Assembly (NCBI RefSeq): GCF_019645835.1
Contig: NZ_CP080998.1
Coordinates: 1,488,001-1,552,000 of the forward strand
From: Mycolicibacterium holsaticum DSM 44478 = JCM 12374
GTDB lineage: Bacteria; Actinomycetota; Actinomycetes; Mycobacteriales; Mycobacteriaceae
DNA length: 64,000 nt
Direction of reading: 5' to 3'
Shown here: positions 24,233 to 31,784 of the stretch, piece after piece
Layout: every line of letters begins with the position of its first letter
Numbering within the stretch: the first letter of the stretch is position 1
Made by a program: the position numbers and the translations under genes
Notes under the pieces: generated by a model
The model's input: the letters and a program-made list of their open reading frames with translations, nothing else
Databases searched by the model: none
What the model was told of the DNA's origin: nothing

Positions 24233-25339
24233 ATGCCAGGCTTCGCCGATCAGGGCCAGGTGCTCATCAACACCTTGGCCGATGGGGTCAGGGTTGAGGA
24301 CGTATATGCCGAAATTCAAAGAGCAGTAGACGTATACAACCAACACAAAACGACGATTGCATCGCTGCTGTCATACCCGACGACACAAGCCGCAGCGCCT
24401 ATCGCTCAGGGGCTTGCACAAGAGCACTTCGACGTGGCGAGCGAGTACGGGACCCCAACGGCCCTGAACCCGCCCGTTGACGTGATCAAGCTGGGTTTTC
24501 AGTATGCGGACTGGGACAAAAGTACGCGCTTCACGTGGAAGTTTCTGCGCGACGCCACATCTGAGCAAGTTACCGACAGGGTGCGCAACCTGCTCGACGC
24601 CGACAGCCGGTTGGTACAATCTTTGGTGCTTCAGCGTTTGCTTGATCCGACACCCGCCGAGAACGACTTTGCCCATACGGTATACGGGCTCTGGAACGCG
24701 GATTCCATTGTGCCGCCGGGTTACATGGGCAAGAACTTTACCGGCAGTCACAGTCACTACCTTGTGTCCGAGGCTGCCGAAATCGACAGCGGCGACGTGG
24801 AATCCGCTATGCGGCTAGTGACTGAACACGGCTATGGTCTCGGGGCCGATAGCGGCAGTCAGCTGGTCGCGCTATTCAACCCGGCAGAAGCCGAGCACGT
24901 CCAATCCTGGCGCGCAGGCGAAGAGAACGCTAATGCTCAGGTAGCCCGCTTCGATTTCATCCCGTCCGCCAACGCGCCGACATATTTGACCCAAAGTTCC
25001 ATTGTTGGGGCGCTGCCGCCGACCGATGTTGACGGCGTGCCGGTGCTCGGAAGCTACGGCAAGGCATGGGTAATCGAGTCGATGTTGGTGCCCGCCGGGT
25101 ACTTCGCCGTCTTCGCGACCGGCGGACCCGACAGCGAACAGAACGTGGTCGCCCGAAGGATGCACCCATCACCCGCTTGGCAGGGGCTCAGGCTGATTGA
25201 GGGCAACTGGGCCAAATATCCGTTGGTAGAGAGCTTCTTTCAACGCGGCCTCGGCACCGGCGTTCGGCACCGTGGGGCGGCGGCATGCGTGCAAATCAAA
25301 GCCAGCGGCGAATACGAGCCGCCGACCATCAACCTTTAG
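24233..25339 (+). CDS. probable HK97-type phage major capsid protein
   Basis: A 368-aa protein with a GGTAGGTG ribosome site. The pattern matches a family of actinophage capsid-like proteins as I remember them. There is an N-terminal helical region, then DSRLVQSLVLQRLLDPTPA. The segment VPPGYMGKNFTGSHSHYLVS is followed by the glycine-rich A-domain-like YGLGADSGSQLVALFNP. The C-terminal block is ESMLVPAGYFAVFATGGPDS through FFQRGLGTGVRHRGAAACVQI. There is no signal peptide or catalytic motif. It faces away from the replication genes under its own control region. No protease, portal or scaffold gene adjoins it. It would build or remodel the satellite's particle; confirmation needs structure comparison. 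Confidence 0.65.
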   Translation: MPGFADQGQVLINTLADGVRVEDVYAEIQRAVDVYNQHKTTIASLLSYPTTQAAAPIAQGLAQEHFDVASEYGTPTALNPPVDVIKLGFQYADWDKSTRFTWKFLRDATSEQVTDRVRNLLDADSRLVQSLVLQRLLDPTPAENDFAHTVYGLWNADSIVPPGYMGKNFTGSHSHYLVSEAAEIDSGDVESAMRLVTEHGYGLGADSGSQLVALFNPAEAEHVQSWRAGEENANAQVARFDFIPSANAPTYLTQSSIVGALPPTDVDGVPVLGSYGKAWVIESMLVPAGYFAVFATGGPDSEQNVVARRMHPSPAWQGLRLIEGNWAKYPLVESFFQRGLGTGVRHRGAAACVQIKASGEYEPPTINL

Positions 25340-25351
25340 GGCGGGCCGCAA

Positions 25352-25552
25352 ATGGATTGGTACGAACGCTATTGGGGCCTGCGGGACAGCGGGCAAGCAA
25401 GCGAATACAGCTGGGGCAGCGGGCTAACCCCGCGCCACGCTCGCCACGCCGCGCCGGACGACGGCGGCGCGTACAGCGGCCTATCACCCGGCATCGCACC
25501 TGACCGCCAAGGCCAGCGCTACGGCGTGCCAGGGCGGCAACTGAGGACGTAA
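25352..25552 (+). CDS. 66-aa protein downstream of the capsid gene
   Basis: ATG 25352 lies 12 bp after the capsid stop, with AGGGCGGG as a modest ribosome site. The protein begins MDWYERYWGLRDSGQASEYS and is polar, Gly/Arg/Pro-rich and probably disordered, with no membrane segment. Its tight linkage suggests a particle-associated small protein (decoration, scaffold or size determination). That is inference from position. Confidence 0.5.
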   Translation: MDWYERYWGLRDSGQASEYSWGSGLTPRHARHAAPDDGGAYSGLSPGIAPDRQGQRYGVPGRQLRT

Positions 25553-25604
25553 ACCTCGGGAGGCGGCGGCTTCGTGACGCAACCTGTGTAACGTCGTGGG
25601 CGCT

Positions 25605-26405
25605 CTACTTCGCGAAGTATTCCGAAGCCGTCATATTCCACGTGCTTACTTCGTCTTTCATAGGCTCGCGCCGTTCTACGTACTTGGTTCTCACAATCTT
25701 TACCTTGTGACTCGCGGCGTCTAGATATTTCGTCCATTCGCCGTCCGAGGACAAGACGTATACAACGTCCGTCTGCGAACCTCTGACCGTCAATCGTTCG
25801 CGAGGCAACCACATGCCGACCTGGACGATCATAAGGACAACGCCAACGAGTGCCAGCAGCACCAAGTACAGCCCTAGGAGGGCCTTCAGTAGACCAGCCA
25901 ATTTATGCAGAAACATCGACAATACGTAGACCACCAGCAGTATGCCGCCTGCGATGACGCTGACGGCGGCGTACTTCAACGGCATCGACCACCATCCGAC
26001 GACGAGCAACAGAAACAAAGTGAGGATGGCTGCGACGACTTGGGTTTGCGCAGCTTGCTTTCGGGTCTGGTCAGCGCGCCTGGGAATTACGTGACCCTGC
26101 CACACGCCCGCCGCAGAGCTGAGAAACGCGAAGACCAGTACGGCTAGCCCGACCGTGACGAACGGAAGAATGCTCGCTACGAATATGGCCGTGAAGTTGA
26201 GGTTCTGCGCGAGCGCACGCAACGTATCCGAGTTGCCCCGCGCCACGACTAACAGGCGCAGGCTGACATAGACGACGGCAATCACACCGACCCCGGCGAT
26301 CAGGCCTTCTAGTGAGCGGTTGCGCCTACCCCTCGCCCGGCCCTCACCACGTTCTTGCTCCGCCACCTGCCCATCGTCCCAGCGACCACTGACGGGCACC
26401 GGCAT
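25605..26405 (-). CDS. multi-spanning membrane protein with C-terminal soluble domain
   Basis: A 266-aa orphan. A charged, Arg-rich N-terminus (residues 1-33) precedes about five membrane segments, for example LIAGVGVIAVVYVSLRLLVV, FVASILPFVTVGLAVLVFAF, VAAILTLFLLLVVGWW and LLGLYLVLLALVGVVLMIV. The final 65 residues form a beta-rich soluble domain (VRGSQTDVVYVLSSDGEWTK, then VKIVRTKYVERREPM). It is transcribed against the capsid unit from near the right end of the element. The location and architecture suit an accessory or phage-exclusion function. No family recognised. Confidence 0.6.
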   Translation of the reverse strand: MPVPVSGRWDDGQVAEQERGEGRARGRRNRSLEGLIAGVGVIAVVYVSLRLLVVARGNSDTLRALAQNLNFTAIFVASILPFVTVGLAVLVFAFLSSAAGVWQGHVIPRRADQTRKQAAQTQVVAAILTLFLLLVVGWWSMPLKYAAVSVIAGGILLVVYVLSMFLHKLAGLLKALLGLYLVLLALVGVVLMIVQVGMWLPRERLTVRGSQTDVVYVLSSDGEWTKYLDAASHKVKIVRTKYVERREPMKDEVSTWNMTASEYFAK

Positions 26406-26450
26406 GCCACGCCGTGCGGGGACACCTGTGTTGCTGTTGGGGCTTAGGGG

Positions 26451-26702
26451 TTAGGTGGGGCGGTCGAGTAGCAGGCTCAATTCGTAACCGACGCTGACAG
26501 TTTGCCGCGCCTTTTCGATCAACTCAGGTTCGTAGTCCCAAGCGTCGTCGGCCAGTAGCGTGCGGAGTTCGTCGACCTGAACTTGCAGCCGATCAATCGT
26601 CGCCGCGATCCTCTCGGCTTGGCGCTTCCGCTGTGCCAGGACGGGTTGTGTGGCAATTCGGCGGTATGTCGGCGCATCGACTGGGACGATGCCGACGTGC
26701 AA
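26451..26702 (-). CDS. small coiled-coil orphan protein
   Basis: An 83-aa protein whose only reasonable in-frame start is TTG 26702. A helical core (AQRKRQAERIAATIDRLQVQ, VDELRTLLADD) suggests a dimeric coiled coil. The proposed start overlaps that of the divergent membrane protein gene by 6 bp, so one of the two starts may be misplaced. Function unknown. Confidence 0.4.
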   Translation of the reverse strand: MHVGIVPVDAPTYRRIATQPVLAQRKRQAERIAATIDRLQVQVDELRTLLADDAWDYEPELIEKARQTVSVGYELSLLLDRPT

Positions 26703-27359
26703 CTGATTGTCATCGCCGTAGTCGGACTCGTCGGAACCGTGCTTGCGAGCACCGCCGTCACGGAGATGCTGCGACGGCGCGACCTTCGAGAGTCGATCAA
26801 GAGCGATCTGGATATCTGGGACAAGCTGCCAGATGAGAGCACGTCGAAAGCTGACTTACTGCGTCACATCGATGACCGCGTCGCTAGCCTTCGTGCGCAA
26901 CCGGTGCGACGTGCGCGGCTTCTCTTGACGTACATTGCCGTCGTATTCGCAGCCGTCGCCTTCTTCATCGTCGTACTGATACAGGGCGGAAACGGAATCG
27001 GCTTCCGCCGAGATGCCGAAGGCGTGCTTCGCTTCTACGCGAATGAATCAGACTCTTATACACTCTTGGCATTCGTGTCGGTGGTCGTCGGCGTCCTGGT
27101 AGGACTGGGCATTTACGTGTTCCTGGCGGGAGCCTTCACGAGCATTTTGAATAGCGTCCTAGAAGTTCTGTTTGACGCCTTCGCTGGGAGCCTGGGAGGA
27201 ATAGTCAACGCCCCCGCTGAGATGCTTGCAGGGGTGCTTGCGCGGAGGCGAGGCCGGTCGCAAGCCGCATGTCGAACGCAACCGACCGCGACGCCAGGGG
27301 AAGTAGTGGAGGGCGAAGTGGTCCGAAAGACGGATCGCCGCGATGATCCCAAGGGCTAG
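26697..27359 (+). CDS. membrane protein at the right end of the element
   Basis: A 220-aa protein from GTG 26697 (VQLIVIAVVGLVGTVLASTA). TM1 is at the extreme N-terminus, then a charged cytoplasmic segment (RRRDLRESIKSDLDIWDKLP). Two further TM regions follow (LLTYIAVVFAAVAFFIVVLI; LLAFVSVVVGVLVGLGIYVF) and possibly a fourth hydrophobic stretch. The tail is polar (GEVVEGEVVRKTDRRDDPKG). The first part resembles the 15110 protein in plan: a TM followed at once by basic and acidic helix. It is the last gene before attR. Unknown family. Confidence 0.55.
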   Translation: MQLIVIAVVGLVGTVLASTAVTEMLRRRDLRESIKSDLDIWDKLPDESTSKADLLRHIDDRVASLRAQPVRRARLLLTYIAVVFAAVAFFIVVLIQGGNGIGFRRDAEGVLRFYANESDSYTLLAFVSVVVGVLVGLGIYVFLAGAFTSILNSVLEVLFDAFAGSLGGIVNAPAEMLAGVLARRRGRSQAACRTQPTATPGEVVEGEVVRKTDRRDDPKG

Positions 27360-27378
27360 CACACGGCCAGCAAACGGG

Positions 27379-27397
27379 TTCACCCCGGCGTCACCCC
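27379..27397 (+). repeat. right arm-type repeat near attR
   Basis: TTCACCCCGGCGTCACCCC matches 14975-14993 at 18 of 19 positions, in the same orientation. It lies 144 bp inside the right att core. The rest of 27360-27540 contains no gene. Confidence 0.45.
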
Positions 27398-27540
27398 TGC
27401 ACCCTCAGCGGGTCAGACCGGCGTGTCGTGGCGTGTCGCCCAAACGCGCCGACGTGCACTCAAGCAACGTCACCGCCCCTGATAGGGCTGGTAGACACGA
27501 TATTTGGTGTCGACAGCCGCTTGCTCAGGCGCAGGTCACA

Positions 27541-27571
27541 GCTTCATGACGCACATGTGCGTGAACTCGAC
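27541..27571 (+). repeat. attR core
   Basis: Exact second copy of the 31-bp core at 14755-14785, including the 14-bp palindrome (27549-27562). Sequence to its right resumes the host hydrolase gene. Confidence 0.9.
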
Positions 27572-27755
27572 CGCCCGCGGCGCGTTCAACCTCGGCTACG
27601 CGCCCAGCGTGGTTGCCGCCGCGACCGCGACCCGCTCCCTTCCCGGTCCCGACGGGTCCACCGTGCCGGCGTCGGCCGTGCACACGGCCAGCCTCGCCGC
27701 CGTCGCCGACATGTTCGCCGTGGTCGTTCCGGGCGCATCCGACATCCCTGACTGA
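27541..27755 (+). pseudogene. stranded host 3' end of the isochorismatase-fold gene
   Basis: In frame from the core, this encodes FMTHMCVNSTARGAFNLGYA and continues to ATRSLPGPDG, ending VVPGASDIPD and a stop. It is the natural C-terminal third of the hydrolase, now without start or N-terminal catalytic Asp and Lys. It aligns without gaps to the element-borne replacement (14786-14969) but differs at many codons, for example SLPGPDGSTVPASAVHT versus ALPGDDGRLIPAESLHA. Before integration this end lay only 21 bp upstream of the Rrf2 gene. Confidence 0.88.
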
Positions 27756-27776
27756 CGGCCCTGGCACAATTCGCAC

Positions 27777-28253
27777 ATGCGGATGTCGGCCAAGGCGGAG
27801 TACGCCGTACGGGCGATGGTCCAGCTGGCCACGGCCAAGGACGGAGCGGTGGTCAAAACCGAGGACCTGGCGAAGGCGCAGGGCATCCCGCCGCAGTTTC
27901 TCGTCGACATCCTTTCCGCACTACGCACCGACCGGCTGGTCCGCAGCCATCGCGGCCGCGAAGGCGGATACGAGTTGGCGCGCGCGGCAGCAAATATCAG
28001 CATCGCCGACGTGCTGCGCTGCATCGACGGGCCGCTGGCCAGCGTCCGCGACATCGGTCTCGGCGACCTGCCGTACTCCGGTCCGACGGCGGCGCTGACC
28101 GATGTGTGGCGCGCGCTGCGGGCCAGCATGCGTTCGGTCCTTGAGGAAACCAGCCTGGCCGACGTCGCCGCGGGCACACTGCCCGAGCATGTCGGCAAGC
28201 TCGCCGACGACTACCGCCGGCAGGAGTCCACCCGCGGGCACTCCCTCGACTAA
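27777..28253 (+). CDS. Rrf2-family transcriptional regulator
   Basis: A 158-aa winged-helix regulator. The N-terminal signature [16 protein letters not shown] is classical Rrf2, followed by the recognition region [20 protein letters not shown] and wing [13 protein letters not shown]. The cysteines that bind an Fe-S cluster in IscR/NsrR are absent, so this is a CymR/non-cluster type. It matches the position of Rv1287, next to cysD/cysNC in M. tuberculosis. By location it is a candidate sulfur-metabolism regulator that could read the palindrome before cysD. The element now separates it from the cys operon promoter. Confidence 0.9.
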   Translation: MRMSAKAEYAVRAMVQLATAKDGAVVKTEDLAKAQGIPPQFLVDILSALRTDRLVRSHRGREGGYELARAAANISIADVLRCIDGPLASVRDIGLGDLPYSGPTAALTDVWRALRASMRSVLEETSLADVAAGTLPEHVGKLADDYRRQESTRGHSLD

Positions 28254-28309
28254 CGCCGCCGCTTCGCGCCTCGCACGGCGACTCCGTCGAGCAGTGCTGG
28301 CATCAAGGC

Positions 28310-28702
28310 TCAGTCCGCGCCCGAACCGTACGGTCGGGTGATGATCTCCAGGTAGTGGCCGGCGGGGTCCAGGAAGTACACCCCGCGACCGCCGTCGTGA
28401 TGGTTGATCTCCCCGGGCCGGGTCTGGCGGGGGTCGGCCCAATGCTCCATGCCGCGCGCCTGGATACGCCCGTAGATTTCGGAGAATTCGTCTTCGGAGA
28501 CCAGAAACGCGTAGTGCTGCGGACGAATCTCCTGGCCGTCGGGCATGTCGGCGTAGTCGAGGCTGACGCCGTGGTTCAGTGCCACCGCCATGAAATGGCC
28601 GAACGGTTGGGGCTCGGGCAGGCCGAACAACTCGGTGAGAAACTTTGCCGACTGCGTCTTGTCCCTGGCGGCGACGATGGTGTGGTTGAACGTGATAGCC
28701 AT
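28310..28702 (-). CDS. VOC (glyoxalase/bleomycin-resistance fold) protein
   Basis: A 130-aa single-module VOC protein. A first metal-ligand-type His appears in ITFNHTIVAARD. The second half has QHYAFLVSEDEFSEIYGRI and ends with the typical YFLDPAGHYLEIITRPYG glutamate strand. Such proteins work as dimers in dioxygenase, lyase or binding roles. It is convergent with the Rrf2 gene; no pathway context is available. Confidence 0.85.
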   Translation of the reverse strand: MAITFNHTIVAARDKTQSAKFLTELFGLPEPQPFGHFMAVALNHGVSLDYADMPDGQEIRPQHYAFLVSEDEFSEIYGRIQARGMEHWADPRQTRPGEINHHDGGRGVYFLDPAGHYLEIITRPYGSGAD

Positions 28703-28771
28703 ACGTTGCTAGTCAACCACCGCGGCGCACGCCGCGCCACGATGAGACCGGTATCGGTGCAAGATGTGGAC

Positions 28772-28861
28772 ATGGCAGACCCCACGGTATTGACCGGGCC
28801 ACGGGTCACGCTGCGGCCACCCACCAAGGACTGCCTGCTGTTCGCCGAGGCGGTGCGCTAG
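28772..28861 (+). pseudogene. truncated GNAT acetyltransferase start
   Basis: ATG 28772 opens MADPTVLTGPRVTLRPPTKD and nine more residues before a TAG that overlaps the stop of the convergent gene. The (T)xxLxGPRVxLRPPTxxD beginning is typical of RimJ/RimL-like GNAT proteins, but nothing of the remaining domain follows. It is best read as a deletion remnant. Confidence 0.4.
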
Positions 28862-29757
28862 CGCGAATCGTCGATGACGACATCGCCGGTATCGGAGCGG
28901 GCCGTGATCACTGCGGCCGCCTCCTGCCGTTCGGTGGTCCGCGGTATCCGCACGACCGCCCCGCCGCGGTCTCGGCCTGTGCTGGCGTCGACCAAGTACC
29001 GCCCGTGTGCAGGCAGCGCGACCAGGACGTCGCCGTCCTGGCTGCTGACGTCGACGGTGCGCGGTGCAGCTTCGGTGAAATCCACCTTGATGTCTCCGGT
29101 AACCGTTGTGGCCGTGAATGATTCGGACACACTGACTGGTTCTCGTGTCACGACCTTGCCGTTGACGTTGTGGATCTCGACACGTCGTGCAGCACCGCTG
29201 AGGACGACGGCGCCGTCGTCGGTGCGTGCGATGAGTTGGTCGAGATCGGCCTGGGCGAACACCACACCGGTCTCCTGGTGCGTGCTCACCGTGATCCGGC
29301 GCGCCAGCTCAGGCGGCAGCACGACGGTGATCTCACCGGCCCGGCTCCATTGCAGAAACTCCGACGGTTCACCGGTGATGGTGACCCGAGCCTCGGCGCC
29401 GTCGGCGCTGACCGACAGTGGGTTTGCCCCCGCCGAAGTCGAGTTGACCATGCGCAGATCGGCCCGTGGCTCACGTGCTTGGCGGTCGGTGGTGATACGT
29501 ATGGCCACCGGCACCGACCCGGAGTCGACCACCAGTGACCGCATCGCCGGCGGTAGCGTTTTGGAATCCGTGATGACCCGGAAGGTGGTGATGCCCCAGG
29601 ACAACACGGCCAGCGTGACAAGCGTTGCGACCAACAGCACCACTGCGGCGACGATCAGGACGGCGCGCACGGCGGTGCGGCCACTGGGAGACAGCGACGG
29701 CGGCGGACCGGCGACGGCAGCGGGCGGCGCCGACGGCGGGGGAGCGATCGTGGTCAC
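28858..29757 (-). CDS. membrane-anchored DUF4097-type beta-repeat protein
   Basis: A 299-aa protein. A Pro-rich cytoplasmic start (TTIAPPPSAPPAAVAGPPPS) precedes one membrane segment (VLIVAAVVLLVATLVTLAVL, about 33-52). The large C-terminal beta-strand-repeat domain carries recurring T/D-G-x-V units (ARTDDGAVVLSG, TTVTGDIKVDF, VSSQDGDVLVAL, ARSDTGDVVIDD), as in DUF4097 proteins. It is just downstream of the NarL-type response regulator on the same strand (21-bp gap), so it is likely co-transcribed with the two-component pair. Confidence 0.75.
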   Translation of the reverse strand: MTTIAPPPSAPPAAVAGPPPSLSPSGRTAVRAVLIVAAVVLLVATLVTLAVLSWGITTFRVITDSKTLPPAMRSLVVDSGSVPVAIRITTDRQAREPRADLRMVNSTSAGANPLSVSADGAEARVTITGEPSEFLQWSRAGEITVVLPPELARRITVSTHQETGVVFAQADLDQLIARTDDGAVVLSGAARRVEIHNVNGKVVTREPVSVSESFTATTVTGDIKVDFTEAAPRTVDVSSQDGDVLVALPAHGRYLVDASTGRDRGGAVVRIPRTTERQEAAAVITARSDTGDVVIDDSR

Positions 29758-29778
29758 AGGGAGAATCCTTCCGGCGGT

Positions 29779-30423
29779 TCAGGACTCGAGGAAGCGCAGC
29801 ACCGCCAGCACGCGGCGGTTCTCGCTTTCGTCGGGAACGAGGTCGAGTTTGGTGAAGATCGACGCGATGTGCTTTTCGGCCGACCCGATCGAGACGTGCA
29901 GCGCGGCGGCGATCGCGGAGTTCGTCTTGCCCTCGGCCATCAACTGCAGCACCTCGTGCTCGCGAGGGGTGAGTTGATCCAGCGCGCTGCGACGGTGTGA
30001 GCGCATCAGGATCTGGGAAACCACCTCCGGATCGAGCACGGTTCCGCCTGCGCCGACGACCTCGACGGCGTCGAGGAAGGCGGGCACGTCGGCAACCCTG
30101 TCCTTGAGTAGGTAGCCGAATCCTTTTGTGTCCGAGGCGATCAGATCGGCCGCGTAGCGCTCCTCGACATAGTGGGATAGCACAAGCACCGGCGACTCCG
30201 GGTTCTGGCTGCGTAGCAGCGCGGCCGCCCGGATACCTTCGTCGGTGAACGTGGGCGGCATGCGCACGTCGACGATGGCCAGATCCGGACGCTTTTCGTT
30301 GACCAGTCGCAGCAAGTTGCCGGCGTCGGGCACGCCGGCCACCACCTCGTGACCAGCATCGGTGAGGATGCGTTCGATCCCCGCCCGCAGCAGGGCGGAG
30401 TCCTCGGCGATCACGATGCGCAT
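29779..30423 (-). CDS. NarL/LuxR-family response regulator
   Basis: A 214-aa regulator with a receiver domain (phospho-acceptor Asp52 in AIVDVRMPP, acidic pair in VIAEDSALLR, Lys in GYLLKDRV). The C-terminal LuxR HTH reads LTPREHEVLQLMAEGKTNSA, then SAEKHIASIFTKLDL. The ATG at 30423 overlaps the 3' end of the sensor kinase gene by 13 bp, marking a cognate pair. Targets are unknown; the downstream DUF4097 gene is the obvious candidate. Confidence 0.92.
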   Translation of the reverse strand: MRIVIAEDSALLRAGIERILTDAGHEVVAGVPDAGNLLRLVNEKRPDLAIVDVRMPPTFTDEGIRAAALLRSQNPESPVLVLSHYVEERYAADLIASDTKGFGYLLKDRVADVPAFLDAVEVVGAGGTVLDPEVVSQILMRSHRRSALDQLTPREHEVLQLMAEGKTNSAIAAALHVSIGSAEKHIASIFTKLDLVPDESENRRVLAVLRFLES

Positions 30424-31709
30424 GGCAGCACCGCCGTCACGATGGTGGGACCTGCGGCCGGGCTGGAAACGGTGAACACGCCACGGGCGGCCCGCACGCG
30501 TTCCGCCAGACCGCGCAACCCGGTCGCGTCGTCGTCGGGCGTGATCTGCGCACCGCCCCGACCGTCGTCGAACACCGACACCGACAGCTGATTCGACGAT
30601 TCGTCGAACCGCACGCTCACGATGGCCTGGGTGGCGTGCGCGTGTTTGGCGACGTTGGTCAATGCCTCGGCGACAACGAAGTACGCGCACGCTTCGACCT
30701 CGTCGGGCAACCGCCGCGGCAGGTGGATGTTGAGCGTGGTCGGCACCGCGCAACGTTGCACCACCGCGGACAGCGCGGCGTCCAGACCTCGGTCGGACAG
30801 AATCGTCGGTGCGATACCGCGCACCACGTTGCGCAATTCGACGAGCGCGTTTTTGGCGTCGTCGTGCGCCTCGGCGATCAGCGTCTTGGCCGCGGGCAGG
30901 TCGGTGTCGAGTTTGGTCTGGGCCAGCCCGATCGTCATGGCCAGCGACACCAGCCGGGGTTGGACGCTGTCGTGCAGGTCGCGTTCGATGCGGTGACGCT
31001 CGGTCTGCGCCGACGACACCGCGCCCTCGCGGGCGTCGGCGAGCGCGCTGACCTGGTGCTGCAGTGCCGCCGTGGACGACGGGGCCAGCAGCCACCGGTC
31101 GATCGAGGCGTCCAGCGTCGGCGCGAAGATCAGGATGGCCACCGCCGACGCGGCTGCGACCAGCGCCAGCACCCACGCCAACGGCACCGGCAGGAACGAG
31201 ATTCCTGCGTCGTCGTCGCTGTGCTGGACGGCGATCGCACCGGCCGGACCCACGAAGGCGAACAGCAGCAGAAGGAACGCGATGCCGGTCGCCAGCATGT
31301 CGTAGGCCATCCGCAGATAGTGGTGGGCGGTGGCCTTCCATAGCCGGGCGCCGCTGATGTCCAGCCACAGCTGGTGCAGCCAGCGTTGAATGCCCTCGTA
31401 CGGCGACATGCGCCGCGGCGGGACGCCGATGCCCATGCCGAAGACAGCTTCGCTGCGGGTGCGCTCAATCCACTCGACGCCGCGCATCAGGTAGACGAAA
31501 ATCACGACGGCCAGCGCGAATCCGATGCCGCTGGGGATCGACGAGATGCCGAGGATCAGGATCCCCAACGGGATCCAGAACCACACCAGCGCCACCGCCG
31601 CACCCGTGATCATCGACGCGGTCGGCGCCACCCCGATGTGCCGGGCCGGTTTCCTGTGCACGCCGACGGGCGTGGTGGCGTCGGGGCTCGTGTCGGTGAC
31701 TGCGACCAT
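30411..31709 (-). CDS. NarL-type sensor histidine kinase
   Basis: A 432-aa membrane kinase. Two N-terminal TM segments (about 33-72), a sensor/DUF1707-like region (SPYEGIQRWLHQLWLDISGA), then two more TMs (about 134-190). HisKA_3 follows with phospho-acceptor His in ERHRIERDLHDSVQPRLVSL. The C-terminal HATPase_c domain has VVAEALTNVAKHAHAT and VFDDGRGG, then GLRGLAERVRAARG. It runs into the response regulator with a 13-bp overlap. The PspC/DUF1707-like plan resembles envelope-stress kinases, but the signal is unproven. Confidence 0.9.
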   Translation of the reverse strand: MVAVTDTSPDATTPVGVHRKPARHIGVAPTASMITGAAVALVWFWIPLGILILGISSIPSGIGFALAVVIFVYLMRGVEWIERTRSEAVFGMGIGVPPRRMSPYEGIQRWLHQLWLDISGARLWKATAHHYLRMAYDMLATGIAFLLLLFAFVGPAGAIAVQHSDDDAGISFLPVPLAWVLALVAAASAVAILIFAPTLDASIDRWLLAPSSTAALQHQVSALADAREGAVSSAQTERHRIERDLHDSVQPRLVSLAMTIGLAQTKLDTDLPAAKTLIAEAHDDAKNALVELRNVVRGIAPTILSDRGLDAALSAVVQRCAVPTTLNIHLPRRLPDEVEACAYFVVAEALTNVAKHAHATQAIVSVRFDESSNQLSVSVFDDGRGGAQITPDDDATGLRGLAERVRAARGVFTVSSPAAGPTIVTAVLPCAS

Positions 31710-31784
31710 GCCCCCAACCTATGGATTTCCGGCGGCGGGCGACACAGCGTTATCCGGAGAACCTGATGGGGGTTAACCCCCGCA

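Larger units (their letters stand above)
14755..27571. mobile_element. integrated phage satellite-like element (about 12.8 kb)
   Basis: The element is bounded by identical 31-bp cores (14755-14785 and 27541-27571), 12,786 bp apart. It carries a tyrosine integrase, a small serine recombinase, two excisionase/HTH-like proteins, a prim-pol, an SF3 helicase, a small-terminase-like zinc protein, a probable major capsid protein, and several orphans and membrane proteins. No portal, large terminase, protease or tail genes are present. Base composition is more A/T-rich and patchy than the flanks (for example 19540-19660). The gene set and size fit a satellite that replicates itself and depends on a helper phage for part of its particle. 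Confidence 0.85.

Noticed and set aside
28355..28861. 168-aa rightward frame over the VOC gene
   Set aside because: It is the antisense of the VOC gene except for its last 30 codons, which are the GNAT remnant listed separately.
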